DNA of 64,000 bases, from contig CM026400.1 in the NCBI GenBank assembly GCA_014843695.1, forward strand, positions 32,183,500-32,247,499, in the 5' to 3' direction. Under the pieces are notes generated by a model, which worked only from the letters and a program-made list of their open reading frames with translations, was not told the origin of the DNA and did no database searches. Below, piece after piece: positions 9,301 through 24,622 of this stretch; the stretch's first letter is position 1; every line of letters starts with the position of its first letter. The position numbers and the translations under genes are program-made. This DNA comes from Archivesica marissinica. Its lineage: Eukaryota; Mollusca; Bivalvia; Venerida; Vesicomyidae.

Positions 9301-11481
9301 CATCCTCCAACAATCCAGAGGTATAACGGGCTAGCATTACAGACACCACAACCTTGCATAGACCACTAACCTGAAACTTGCTCGCTTGTATAACATCCTG
9401 CAATATTGCCCAGGTCACATCCTCCAACAAACTGCTGATGATGAATACTGCCTTCTTGTCGTCATTTCTGGCACTCTGTAACAATAACGTACGGTCACAC
9501 GACATCATATGCTTCTATATATTAAAACCGCATGTGTTTATTTACAAATATTCATGCATACCATATTCTACAGAGCATATGATTAGAAATTGTGACTATT
9601 GTCTTATATAAATAAATTTCTCAATATCAATATATTCAGATAGTAAATAAAGTGTTTAGTTTATACAATGTTTTTTATGTTGATTACTAAACAACAGGGA
9701 TCATTCTAGAGGGCGATGTGGGCGAAATTGTCGCCCTAGGGACCCTGATTTCGCCCTCTGGGGGCCCAACTTCTCCCTAATAAAAAATATTTAAAAATTT
9801 TTTTTTGGGTTTTATGATTTTCAAACAAATTTTGTTAAGTAAGATACACTGGCCCATTATAAAGCACTCCTTCTATTCAAATGTTGTATTTAATGGTTGT
9901 ACTGTACATTTTAACCGTATTTTGCAGAAGTATATTAAAGAACACCATTTAAGGAAGCGATCATGCGCTTTCTCACTTCTCCCAAAAATTCTGACCTAGA
10001 ATGAATCCTGAAACAAGCTCTTATATCATTATTTTAATCGCTATGGAGACCTCATTCCTGGTGGAATCCATCACCTTGAGGAAGATAGAATAGGCAACGT
10101 GCAATTTAATTATTTATTCCTTTCCTTCATAGAGATTTAGGTTTATATACTATTATATCTCCATACAAACGACAGCCATTTAGCTATCGTGCAGTGGATA
10201 AGTAGTCGTCATATCTATCCTACCTCCATAGATATTACTGGGACTACATAGAGATTTAGGTTAATATACTATTATATCTCAATACAAACGACAGCCATTT
10301 AGCTATCATGCAGTGGATAAGTAGTCGCCATATCTATCCTACCTCCATATATATTACTGGGACTACATAGAGATTTAGATTAATATACTATTAGGTCTCC
10401 ATACAAACGACAGTCATTTAGCTATCATGCAGTGGATAAGTAGTCGCCATATCTATCCACCTCCATAGATATTACTGGGACTACATAGAGATTTAGGTTA
10501 ATATACTATTATATCTCCATACAAATGACAGCCATTTAGCTATCATGCAGTGGATAAGTAGTCACCATATCTATCCCACCTCCATAGATATTACTGGGAC
10601 TACATGAGATTTAGGTTAATATACTATTATATCTCCATACAAATGACAGCCATTTAGCTATCGGCAGTGAATAAGTAGTCGTCACATCTATCCCACCTCC
10701 AGAGATATGACTGGGACTACATAGAGATTTAGGTTAATATACTATTATATCTCCATACAAATGACAGGTCCGCCTCCGTGGTCGAGTGGTTAAGGCCGCT
10801 GATTTGCATACCACTGTAACCTATCATCACTGATGGTCACGGGTTCGAGCCCCGCTCAGGCCGTGTCTCATTTATATGAAAATGTTGGCAGTTTCTTACG
10901 GAGGTTGGTGCACCCAAGTACTGGTTAACCGCTGGAGCCTGCCCATGAAAGGTGTTGTTAGGTAAACTGCCCGCCGGCGATATAGCCCGAAATGGTGCTG
11001 ATGCAGGCGTAAAACCCGAAATATAACATAATATAACAAACGACAGCCATTTAGCTATCATGCAGTGGATAAGTATTCTATCCCACCTCCATAGATATTA
11101 CTGTGACTACGCGAGATTCTGGCCTTTATAATCAGCATTTGTTTGGCTACTACATTGTCAATTGATGTCGTATTGGTCATGATGTCAAGAGGTGTCTCTA
11201 TGAGGGAAAGGGTTAAGTGCCTTGTTTAAGGACACAATCGAACAGCTGGAGAACGAACTCCGGGCCTTTTCACACTTGAAGCAAATACTCAGTCATACCT
11301 CGAAGGAAGAGAACTCCTTCACATCAGTTGCTCCCGCATTCACTAGCTTGAGTAGTCCCCCTTGCCAATGGAGTAGGTCAGCTGAGACTGTGTCAATGAA
11401 AACAACGGCTTTGTTCACAAGAGAGTAAACTTTCTCCCAGTGTTTGGCAGAGGAAGACGACACGTTCTTAACGCTGGTCAT
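3242..11481 (-). CDS. SCFD2: Sec1 family domain-containing protein 2, N-terminal part (exons 1-4)
   Basis: Four minus-strand exons, 9371-9475, 11299-11481, 5360-5485 and 3242-3391 (order by position on the minus strand: 11299-11481, 9371-9475, 5360-5485, 3242-3391), join in phase 0 and encode 188 residues. The deduced protein parallels vertebrate SCFD2: AVVFIDTVSADLLHW near residue 27, KAVFIISSLL near 68, then FQYVIVIT, LLEWMGNM and NYTTEVFHIP. SCFD2 is a divergent Sec1/Munc18-like protein, thought to act in vesicle trafficking; that role is family knowledge. All four donors are GT and the three acceptors are AG. The gene continues beyond position 1, so about two thirds of the protein is missing here. 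Introns are loaded with repeats. I chose the ATG at 11481 because an in-frame stop lies just upstream. Confidence 0.85.
3494..4079. mobile_element. MITE-like element with short terminal inverted repeats
   Basis: About 20 bp at 3494-3515 (AAAGCAGCATTACATCGTA core) is the inverse of 4059-4079. The inner sequence shows no extended palindrome and no credible ORF. A TTAA or TA target duplication is possible at both ends but cannot be decided. Confidence 0.45.
4095..4335. mobile_element. piggyBac-type MITE (TTAA-CCC...GGG-TTAA)
   Basis: TTAA followed by CCCATTCAACACC at 4095-4111 is mirrored by GGTGTTGAAAGGG and TTAA at 4319-4335; 12 of 13 terminal positions pair. A TTAA target site and CCC/GGG ends are hallmarks of piggyBac-class non-autonomous elements. 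The centre holds a strong hairpin at 4234-4296. There is no coding capacity. Confidence 0.65.
4234..4296. repeat. Near-perfect 63-nt hairpin
   Basis: The arms AAAAAGTGTAGATCC (4234-4248) and GGATCTACACTTTTT (4282-4296) are perfect complements. The inner stem continues with GATGAG/CTCATC and GGCTCGT/ACGAGCC around a one-base centre. It sits inside the MITE at 4095-4335. Confidence 0.85.
4372..4928. mobile_element. MITE-like element with about 100-bp terminal inverted repeats
   Basis: 4372-4472 and 4828-4928 are inverted copies over about 100 bp with small differences. Both contain GTTCATACCC, GATGGAAACTATTAAC and GCACACTTTGTATTTAAA. The inner 355 bp has no credible ORF. A fragment resembling the terminal motif (GAATGAATCGTGAGTTAA) also lies at 4081-4098, suggesting a further partial copy. 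Confidence 0.65.
4991..5155 (-). mobile_element. SINE-C fragment (3' half), reverse orientation
   Basis: Matches the body and tail of the tRNA-headed SINE-C seen complete elsewhere in the window: TTTATTTATCGTCGCTAC, GACGCCTCCTGA, ATAGTGCAATGATACAG and CCTCTGGTTCTTTTACG. The tRNA-like head is missing. It lies in SCFD2 intron 3. Confidence 0.75.
5360..5485 (-). CDS. SCFD2: SCFD2 exon 3
   Basis: Forty-two codons, phase 0, starting YVIVITSQ and ending LLEWMGNM. The acceptor is TGTATTGCAG and the donor is ATG|GTAAGA. Joined to exon 2 it restores the FQYVIVIT stretch characteristic of the family. Confidence 0.85.
5640..7030 (-). mobile_element. 5'-truncated non-LTR retrotransposon (jockey/CR1-like) with reverse transcriptase ORF
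   Basis: The 5674-6828 reading frame gives 384 aa of reverse transcriptase: FSKAFDKVNH, SSGVPQGSVLGPLLF, the catalytic FADDTAVY motif and a C-terminal FFPRTIYHWN block. The frame continues upstream to about 7010 after one frameshift near 6830, where KSANVAPIYKKGDKSHPANY and RPISL (typical start of an LINE RT domain) are readable. No endonuclease or ORF1 is present, so the copy is 5'-truncated. It sits in SCFD2 intron 2 in the same orientation as the gene. A diverged piece of its 3' end recurs at 21428-21515. The family assignment is by motif only. Confidence 0.85.
7195..7385 (-). mobile_element. SINE-E, reverse orientation
   Basis: Reverse copy of the tRNA-headed SINE-E: B-box-like GGATTCGAACCTAC, GGATAGCTTCCTCAC and TTGGTGGAGGATGAACC, with the usual downstream order inverted. 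It lies in SCFD2 intron 2. Confidence 0.7.
7540..9370 (-). repeat. 118-bp tandem array derived from SCFD2 exon 2 and its donor
   Basis: About 15 copies of a 117-118-bp unit. Read on the minus strand each unit is about 60 nt equivalent to the 3' part of SCFD2 exon 2 (LLEDVTWAILQDVIQASKFQ in the intact copy), a CAG|GTTAGTGG-like donor, and about 58 nt of intron. Copies from about 7680 to 8580 are almost identical. Most carry GACGCGGGGC instead of GACCTGGGC, which shifts the frame. The array adjoins the true exon at 9371-9475. Confidence 0.9.
9371..9475 (-). CDS. SCFD2: SCFD2 exon 2
   Basis: Thirty-five codons in phase 0: SARNDDKKAVFIISS then LLEDVTWAILQDVIQASKFQ. The acceptor is ATTGTTACAG and the donor is CAG|GTTAGT. 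Only this copy has the exon's 5' part and an acceptor; the 15 neighbouring copies start at the second third of the exon. Confidence 0.85.
9697..9960 (-). mobile_element. Flank of a tandem-repeat-bearing element, copy 2 (inverted)
   Basis: Inverse of 2946-3205 with moderate divergence: GGGATCATTCTAGAGGGCGA, a GGGGGCCCAACTTCTCC block, an A/T stretch, then ATACACTGGCCCATTATAAA and TTTTAACCGTATTTTGCA. It is followed by a SINE-A fragment and then the inverted 119-bp satellite, mirroring the arrangement at the left edge. Confidence 0.65.
10008..10125 (-). mobile_element. SINE-A fragment, reverse orientation
   Basis: Contains GAGACCTCATTCCTGGTGGA, AATCCATCACC and a GGCAACGTGCAATTTAA motif, which is the 3' half of SINE-A inverted and diverged. 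It separates the element flank (9697-9960) from its satellite array. Confidence 0.6.
10128..11107 (-). repeat. 119-bp satellite array, inverted copy
   Basis: Six to seven copies of the unit found at 1-2945, in reverse orientation (CATGCAGTGGATAAGTAGTC, ATATTACTGGGACTACATAG). Interrupted by SINE-D at 10769-11034. It lies in SCFD2 intron 1. Confidence 0.9.
10769..11034 (+). mobile_element. SINE-D inserted in the satellite
   Basis: tRNA-derived head (A-box GTGGTCGAGTGGTTAAGGC; B-box GGGTTCGAGCCCC) followed by a body with TTGGCAGTTTCTTACGGAGG, AAGGTGTTGTTAGGTAAAC and GGTGCTGATGCAGGCGTAAA, ending in an AT-rich tail. It is flanked by ACAAATGACAG and ACAAACGACAG of the satellite, consistent with a target duplication. 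Confidence 0.85.
11299..11481 (-). CDS. SCFD2: SCFD2 exon 1 (start codon)
   Basis: Sixty-one codons from ATG at 11481 (MTSVKNVSSSSAKHWEKV) to SSFE, ending at a GAG|GTATGA donor. An in-frame TAG lies two codons upstream of the ATG. A good acceptor (GTTTTTTCAG, ending at 11512) suggests the exon starts at 11511 and that a non-coding exon lies further upstream. AVVFIDTVSADLLHW aligns with the conserved SCFD2 N-terminus. Confidence 0.8.
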
Positions 11482-11635
11482 CGTACACTATTGTCTACCA
11501 ATGTACCTGAAAAAACTGAAACAGTTATACGTCTAACGTATATTCCTCAATCTTTTTTCTCATCCAGAAATATGATGCAAGTAATGTGCATGGTCGAGAA
11601 ACGAGACTAAAATAACAATTTTAAGAGAGAAAAAA

Positions 11636-11862
11636 GTTGGTTTATTTTTATTTCTTAGAACTTTGTCAGGTTGTTTGTTTTTATTTCTTCGAACTTTGTG
11701 TCAGGTTGTTTGTTTTTATTTCTTAGAACTTTGTGTCAGGTTGTTTGTTTTTATTTCTTAGAATTTTGTGTCGGGTTGTTTGTTTTTATTTCTTAGAACT
11801 TTGTGTCAGGTTGTTTGTTTTTATTTCTTAGAATTTTGTGTCAGGTTGTTTGTTTATTTGCT
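11636..11862 (+). repeat. 36-bp minisatellite
   Basis: About six copies of a unit reading GTTTGTTTTTATTTCTTAGA then ACTTTGTGTCAGGTT. It lies upstream of SCFD2 exon 1, possibly in its 5' intron or promoter region. Confidence 0.9.
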
Positions 11863-11937
11863 GTATTTGGTTTTCGACAATTATTTACATAATAAACCAC
11901 AGAAAAAGCTGATACACTAACTTCATAAATTATTGTT

Positions 11938-12172
11938 GTGCACTGGTTAGCGCGCTCGCTTCTCACCAATATAACCCGGGTTCGATCCTCGGACCGGGAA
12001 GTATGTGAGGTGGTACGATGGTCGCCAGATCGGACAGGTGGGTTTTCTCCGGGTACTCCGTTTTCCTCACACATGAATGACAACATAGACGCTTTCATCC
12101 TTGCCATCGTGAGTGATTAATATAAATTGTTAAAACTTGTTTCGCAATCATTGTAAAATAAATAAATCTTAA
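11938..12172 (+). mobile_element. SINE-B
   Basis: tRNA-like head (CACTGGTTAGCGCGCTCGC; B-box GGGTTCGATCC), CGCCAGATCGGACAGGTGGG, TTTTCTCCGGGTACTCCG, and a 3' module GTGAGTGATTAATATAA / TTGTTTCGCAATC followed by AAATAAATAAA. It lies in the SCFD2 to F-BAR intergenic region. Confidence 0.85.
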
Positions 12173-12410
12173 ACTTTTTTTTAATGAAATCAAAGTTTTA
12201 AAGTAAAACAGATATCTCAAATTGAGCCCAGTTTGTTTCAAAAGGAAACAGAAGTGGTGCAGACAGAGGGAACGCTGTATATCCAACACAAATGGTATCG
12301 CAGGTGCTGTGTCACTAACGTCCATTATGATTAATGTTCACTTGACATGGTTATTTAATGATTCACGAATTTGAAGCGAAAAAAAACAAAGGAGAGATAA
12401 AAAGTTAGTG

Positions 12411-12484
12411 AACCATCATAGGGCTCGAACCCACGACCTCGCGAACACTAGTCAGAGAGCCCTACTAACTGAGCTAGCTGGGCC
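12411..12484 (-). pseudogene. tRNA-like pseudogene or orphan SINE head
   Basis: On the minus strand there is an A-box TAGCTCAGTTAGTAGGGC and a B-box GGGTTCGAGCCC at tRNA spacing. The acceptor and anticodon stems do not pair well, so it is not a credible functional tRNA. No SINE body was recognised downstream. Confidence 0.55.
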
Positions 12485-13290
12485 GATGTTCTAACCACAC
12501 ATAAATGCACCACCCTCTTCCCTATTTTATTCTTCAGGAGCCGTACTCTGATCCCTGGAGCAGCACTTCTTTGCCCTAACACAACCAAATATATATCATG
12601 TATAAATATATCATTTGAAAAGTTAGTGACCCGATGTGCTGAAATGTTATATTTGCAGACTTCAAAATCATGACATCTCACCCCAACCCCACTCAAAAAT
12701 ATAATTATAAGCCTGTGATCGAGGTTATATTTTTATAACAGTATAACACTTCTCAGATCTCTCAAATGGTTTGATTGGTTGATTCTGAGTTGTACCTGCC
12801 AGCTGAACTAATCAGAAGCTTGAGACTTGAAATAGGAGAAAGGTTGTATAACCTTGAGACCAGTACTGGTTACTTATCTCTTCATTAAGAGTTCATATGT
12901 ATGATATGATATCCGAAAATCATTGTGTCCGAAATATTGATTGGTAGTTAAAATTACATGTATATATTTCTTTATATTAATGACCTGTCAGATACTAAAA
13001 CTTCTACTATAACTAAAGTGTTAATTACATTATTAAAAAATACACATACTGAGATGTCAGTAAACGGTTACATATTACTAGATATGGTTGTTGCGTGTAC
13101 TGTTCTGTTCTGTTCGTAGCCTCATCCGGCCGAAATATCTCCTAACGAAATGTCTTTTCACCGTATTGTTGTCATACTGTAATTGTATGTATATATATAT
13201 ATATATATGTTCCATTAATGTCAAACCACTTGCGGTGACCTAGACATGTTTTCCTGGGCAGGCTTAGCCGACCTAAGTGGTTAACCAGTA
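12485..13290. other. Intergenic, nothing recognised
   Basis: AT-rich sequence with no supported exon. There is a short TA run near 13190-13208. The segment at 13208-13245 (CCATTAATGTCAAACCACTTG, ACCTAGACATG) resembles dispersed motifs at 5525-5560, 21105-21142 and 63436-63575. Confidence 0.5.
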
Positions 13291-13539
13291 TTAACCCATT
13301 TCATTCTGGATACCGCTCAAACAGTATTTGCAAAGAACATACAGCCAGATCAACCGCCATGGAACGTGCCGTCTGATCAGACTCTATGCTGTTTGCTATT
13401 CAGATGATCTTGCTAAGACATTTGGCTATATATGTAGCAAACAACATAGATCATGATCAGCATGCAGCGTCACGCTTCGGCTGATCTGGATCTGTTGTTT
13501 GCAAAAACCTCTAAATGTATCCAGAATGAAATGGGTTAA
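13291..13539. mobile_element. piggyBac-type MITE with perfect 19-bp inverted ends
   Basis: TTAA then CCCATTTCATTCTGGATAC at 13291-13313 is perfectly mirrored by GTATCCAGAATGAAATGGG and TTAA at 13517-13539. The interior contains imperfect inverted pairs around GTTTGCAAA and CTGATCTGGATCTG. Same architecture as 4095-4335 but a different terminal sequence, so a second subfamily. Confidence 0.75.
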
Positions 13540-13615
13540 GCAATGTGTGTGAGGTGCCTTGCTAAATGACACTACATACGTGGCCTGACCGAGTATCGAA
13601 CCCGGGACCGTTCGA

Positions 13616-13797
13616 TTATTGTCCCGTTGGAGATGTTACGATTGTGCCCTTAGACAAGGCATTTAAAGTCCACATTGCCTCTTCTCTCTCCCTCGTGGCG
13701 ATGGATTCCATCAGGAATGAGATCTCGAGAGTGATTAATATAAGTTGTAAGAACTTGTTTCGCAATCGAGCTAAAATAAATTTGTATAAACTATAAA
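13616..13797 (+). mobile_element. SINE-A body and tail
   Basis: ACGATTGTGCCCTTAGACAA, TCTCCCTCGTGGCGATGG, CCATCAGGAATGAGATCTCG and the 3' module GAGTGATTAATATAAG / CTTGTTTCGCAATCGAGC / AATAAATTTGTATAAAC. The head is diverged. Confidence 0.8.
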
Positions 13798-14689
13798 CAC
13801 TTTTAATGCCATACACACATTTTAACATTGGTGAACTATACAGAATTCTAATGTTGTCAGAACTTGTGGCCCAATCCATTTGCTAATTCTCTATTTGTAA
13901 CATGGTTGTTGCATACATGTATATAGAGCAATCACATATTATCAAATCCATATACATGTATGCCTACCTACAATGTTGTTAATACAAGAAATATAGCAAG
14001 GGTGATTAAGTGTGCGTAAAACCACAGATGAATGATCCCCTGCTGCAGGTGGGCGGTTCTGGTCACAAAAATAGTTCTTGTATTTTTAAGGAAATTGTAT
14101 GATGCACAATACATAGTAAGTTTCACAATATTGGTTATACACACACACCAAAAATAGGCCATATGCAAGCAAGTTTTAAAATGACACAATGTTACGACCA
14201 AAGCCGTATTCTGAGAACTATTTTGAGGCTAGAACCGCACACCTTACACTGGGGGTCAATTGTCCAGACCCCAAGCGCCTGTACTATATTGTACTGTTGC
14301 TAGTTCGTAGGTTATGTAGCGTCCCGGTCTTTTAGACATTATCACATAAGTATTTCTAACATGAATGTCATTTTTTTAAAACGCATAGGATTTATACAAG
14401 GCACGTAGCTACTATAAGGCCATGCACGCTCGGGCCTGCAGATTGTACCAGAACCCCCCCCCCCCCCAAATGCAATACAAAGTCTAGGATGTGGGGATAT
14501 GACGAAAAGTTGGGTTGTCACATACATTCTGCACAACATAAAAAGACAAACTTATATCTCTGAAACTATCGACATTTGAACATCCAAGACGTGTTTTAAA
14601 TGCACAAGAATGCACCATTGATTCAATATGTTCAAACCTCGTTGGTGTTCAATTTATTAATAGGGCCTACAAATCCAAAATCGCCATCT
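13798..14689. other. Intergenic, nothing recognised
   Basis: No exon or element could be supported. A C homopolymer of about 16 bases lies near 14453-14467. Confidence 0.5.
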
Positions 14690-15027
14690 ACGCCCCTATA
14701 TACTTACGTCCATGTATACTTACGTCCCTGTATACTTACGTCACTGTATACTTACGCCCCTGTATACTTACGCCCCTGTATACTTATGTCCCTGTATACT
14801 TACGTCCCTGTATACTTACGCCCCTGTATACTTACGTCCCTGTATACTTACGTCCCTGTATACTTACGTCCCTGTATACTTACGCCCCTGTATACTTACG
14901 TCCCTGTATACTTACGCCCCTATATACTTACGTCCCTGTATACTTACGCCCCTGTATACTTACGCCCCTGTATACTTACGTCCCTGTATACATACGTCCC
15001 TGTATACTTACGTCCCTGTATACTATC
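14690..15027 (+). repeat. 16-bp minisatellite
   Basis: About 21 copies of TGTATACTTACGTCCC with C/T variation. The unit length is not a multiple of three, so all frames stay open and give artefactual periodic proteins. It ends about 330 bp upstream of the F-BAR gene start. Confidence 0.95.
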
Positions 15028-15059
15028 ATTTTTTAAATTTTCGTTAGAACATTAGGTCA

Positions 15060-15359
15060 TTGAGCGCACATATTTCTCACAGTGAGCTCAGTCCGTTTTA
15101 TATCTTAAATGAATGCACTTCTGTTCAGCGTTGCATCCGTAACGACCTGGATCTCCAGCCGGACAACCCCGATGTGTTCCGCGTCACATCTTGACAACAA
15201 GATTGAACCTCTCCCTGGATATAGATGGGGGGGGCGTTGGTCAGATCGCGACGCGTGAAGCTGATTGGATATCAGCTTTTGACGTCGAATTTATGACGTC
15301 ACATCCGCCCAGGGCCTGACGTTGTAGCGCATAACAACTAGTAGCGTCAAGCAAGATAT
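15060..15359 (+). promoter_or_regulatory. Putative promoter/5' region of the F-BAR-like gene
   Basis: More GC- and CpG-rich than its surroundings (GATCGCGACGCGTGAAG near 15245; TGACGTCGAATTTATGACGTCA near 15280-15302 holds CRE-like TGACGTC motifs). It is immediately upstream of the first coding exon. No TATA box is convincing. Inferred from position and composition only. Confidence 0.35.
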
Positions 15360-22015
<6,656 letters not shown>

Positions 22016-22117
22016 GAATTTTTTTTTCTTTCTTTTTTTAAATTGTTATTAACATACTTTGAACAGCTATACGTTTTATTTGTTCAATTTTAAACATGAT
22101 TTCAGTCTGACGTCATG

Positions 22118-23290
22118 TTATGTATTCTCCACATATGGCTAAACATTAACTCTCCCTCCTGTCTGACGTATATGTTATGTGTTCTGTGCATTTATCTCTA
22201 CCTCCTGTCTGACGTATACGCCATGTGTTCTGTGCATTTATCTCTACCTCCTGTCTGACGTATACGTCATGTGCTCTGTGCATTTATCTCTCCCTCCTGC
22301 CTGACGTATACGTCATGTGCTCTGTGCATTTATCTCTCCCTCCTGTCTGACGTATAGGTCATGTGTTCTGTGCATTTATCTCTCCCTTCTGTCTAATGTA
22401 TACGTCACGTGTTCTATGCATTTATCTCTCCCTCCTGTCTGACGTATATGTCATGTGTTCTGTGCATTTATCTCTCCCTCCTGTCTGACGTATACGTCAC
22501 GTGTTATGTGCATATATCTCTCCCTCCTGTCTGACGTATACGTCACGTGTTCTGTGCATTTATCTCTCCCTCCTGTCTGACGTATACGTCACGTGTTATG
22601 TGCATATATCTCTCCCTCCTGTCTGACGTATACGTCAAGTGTTCTGTGCATTTATCTCTCCCTCCTGTCTGACGTATGCGTTCTGAACATTTATCTCTCC
22701 TTCCTGTCTGACTTATACGTCATGTGTTCTGTGCATTTATCTCTCCCTCCTGTCTGACATATACGTAATGTGTTCTGAACATTTATCTCTCCCTCCTGTC
22801 TGACGTATGCGTCATGTGTTCTGAACATTTATCTCTCCCTCCTGTCTGACGTATACGTCACGTGTTCTGTGTATTTATCTCTCCCTCCTGTCTGACGTAT
22901 ATGTCATGTGTTCTGTGCATTTTCTCTCCCTCATGGCTGACGTATACGTCACGTGTTCTGTGCATTTATTTCCCTCATGTCTGACGTATACGTCACGTGT
23001 TCTGTGCATTTATCTCTCCCTCCTGTCTGACTTATACGTCATGTGTTCTGAACATTTATCTCTCCCTCCTGTCTGACTTATACGTCATGTGTTCTGAACA
23101 TTTATCTCTCCCTCCTGTCTGACTTATACGTCATGTGTTCTGAACATTATCTCTCCCTCCTGTCTGACGTATACGTCACGTGTTCTCGGCATGTTTCGAA
23201 ACATTAACTCTCCCTTCCGTCCGACGTATACGTCATATGTTCTCGGCATGTTTCGAAACATTAACTCTCCCTTCCGTCTGACGTGCTTGC
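22118..23290 (+). repeat. About 46-bp VNTR with TGACGTATACGTCA motif
   Basis: About 25 copies of TCTCTCCCTCCTGTCTGACG, TATACGTCATGTGTTCTG and TGCATTTA. Many units contain the perfect palindrome TGACGTATACGTCA, and several extend it with CACGTG. The inverted copy at 60560-62400 is about 0.65 kb longer. Confidence 0.95.
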
Positions 23291-23437
23291 CGTGCATTCT
23301 CGAAATGCAGTAACTCTCCGGTGTCTTTTTGACGTACATGTAATGAATTGTTGTCATGAAATGCAACACGGTTGAATGAAGAAGACTGTATTTGAACTGC
23401 AACTGGTTACTGTTGGTGCAGCAATCGTCTGCAGCAG

Positions 23438-23660
23438 CTGTCCGATTAGCACAGTTCTAACAACTTATATTAATCACTCTCGTTGGCGCGGATGAAAGCG
23501 TATATGTGGTCATTCGTGTGGGAGGAAACCGGATTACCCGGAAAAACCATCTGTACGATCTGGCGACCACCGTACCATCTCACATACTTCCCGGTCCGAG
23601 GATCGAACCAGGTTTGATTTGGTGAGAAGCGAGTGCGCTAACCACTGCGCTAATCTTTGT
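23438..23660 (-). mobile_element. SINE-B, reverse orientation
   Basis: Inverted SINE-B (GGTCATTCGTGTGGGAGGAA, CTGGCGACCACCGTACC, ATCGAACCAGG, CGCTAACCACTGCGCTAAT). It is preceded by a short direct head fragment GCTGTCCGATTAGCACAGT. Confidence 0.85.
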
Positions 23661-24622
23661 CTCTTTTTCTAGAATGTTTTCCATCATAACATCGATACAG
23701 TATTTCAAGAATAAAAGGCATGTATGAATACTCACGACATGCAGGCCGATATAACAAATCTTCTGTACTGGAAAACATTGATACAACGTAACATAAAAAT
23801 GGCTTGAAAAACAAACTGAAGGCGGGGTTACATGCATTCGTTTCAGTTGATATTCTGGTTTCGTTGTACCAACAATGGCCACTTGTGGTATCGAGTATTG
23901 TTTTCCCTCGGTGATATTCCCACGTGTGTTAACGACCAGGTGCTGGGTTCACCAGACACTGTTGGCCTGATGAGCCCTAATATAATTCTTAAACATTTAC
24001 TATGCGGTTCAGGAGGAGAATTTGAGATTCAAGTTGCCCCTACTTCTTCTTCCGTATATTCCGGTGTATCCTCGTACTGACACGGCGTATTCTTCCGTTA
24101 AACTATATGACACCTTCCGGTGTATCCTCGTTCTGACGCAGCATATACTTCCGTTAAATACATGTGTAACAAAATGAAAGTGACCATTTTAACTAATGTG
24201 TAGTTGGGGCCTCTTTATCAATGGATTTCAGAGCATTTTGCCGTACCATTGAAACATTTATTCAGTGATTTTATCATAAATTGGGACGAATGTATCTATC
24301 CCAGATAAAGGACAGTGGTGTATTATTATATATCACTTATAAGGGAAATTCCCGTTTATTTGATATAAATCCGACTAGTATTAGCAGATTTGGGTTTATT
24401 CTTTTCAAATCACTGTTCCCTTTATCTGTGAAATTAACCTCCAGGGCCTGATAAGAACGCGCAGTCAATATGGTATGTTTCATATCGGCTGATAAATTCA
24501 CGGAAAATGAGTGCGTATACTCAGGTGAAGGCTTTATAAATTCGGTCCCGTACAGCGCACTGACATTGCTTTCGGAACATCACACTTGACTGTTGTGGAA
24601 TTGTACATGCGACAGATTTGGG
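23661..24622. other. Intergenic, nothing recognised
   Basis: No exon supported. The sequence is well conserved in the inverted arm, but so is everything else there, so this is not evidence of function. Confidence 0.5.

Noticed and set aside
5360..9475. Dynein heavy chain exons
   Set aside because: IEETLLEW first suggested a dynein N-terminal region, but joining the exons gave a consistent SCFD2 match including FQYVIVIT, EWMGNM and NYTTEVFHIP.
7122..9508. Cysteine- and LEDV-rich open frames in the 118-bp region as separate small genes
   Set aside because: They are translations of exon-derived repeat units; only 9371-9475 is a real exon of SCFD2.
10769..10862. Functional tRNA genes in SINE heads (here and in other copies)
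   Set aside because: A and B boxes are present but the anticodon and acceptor stems are degraded and each head is joined to a SINE body.
1..11107. CRISPR-like array
   Set aside because: Repeats are head-to-tail without unique spacers, and the genes are intron-containing eukaryotic ones.
14600..15055. 151-aa protein with YVPVYLRPCILTSL repeats
   Set aside because: A 16-bp unit gives periodic open frames in all registers; no start context, splice site or family.
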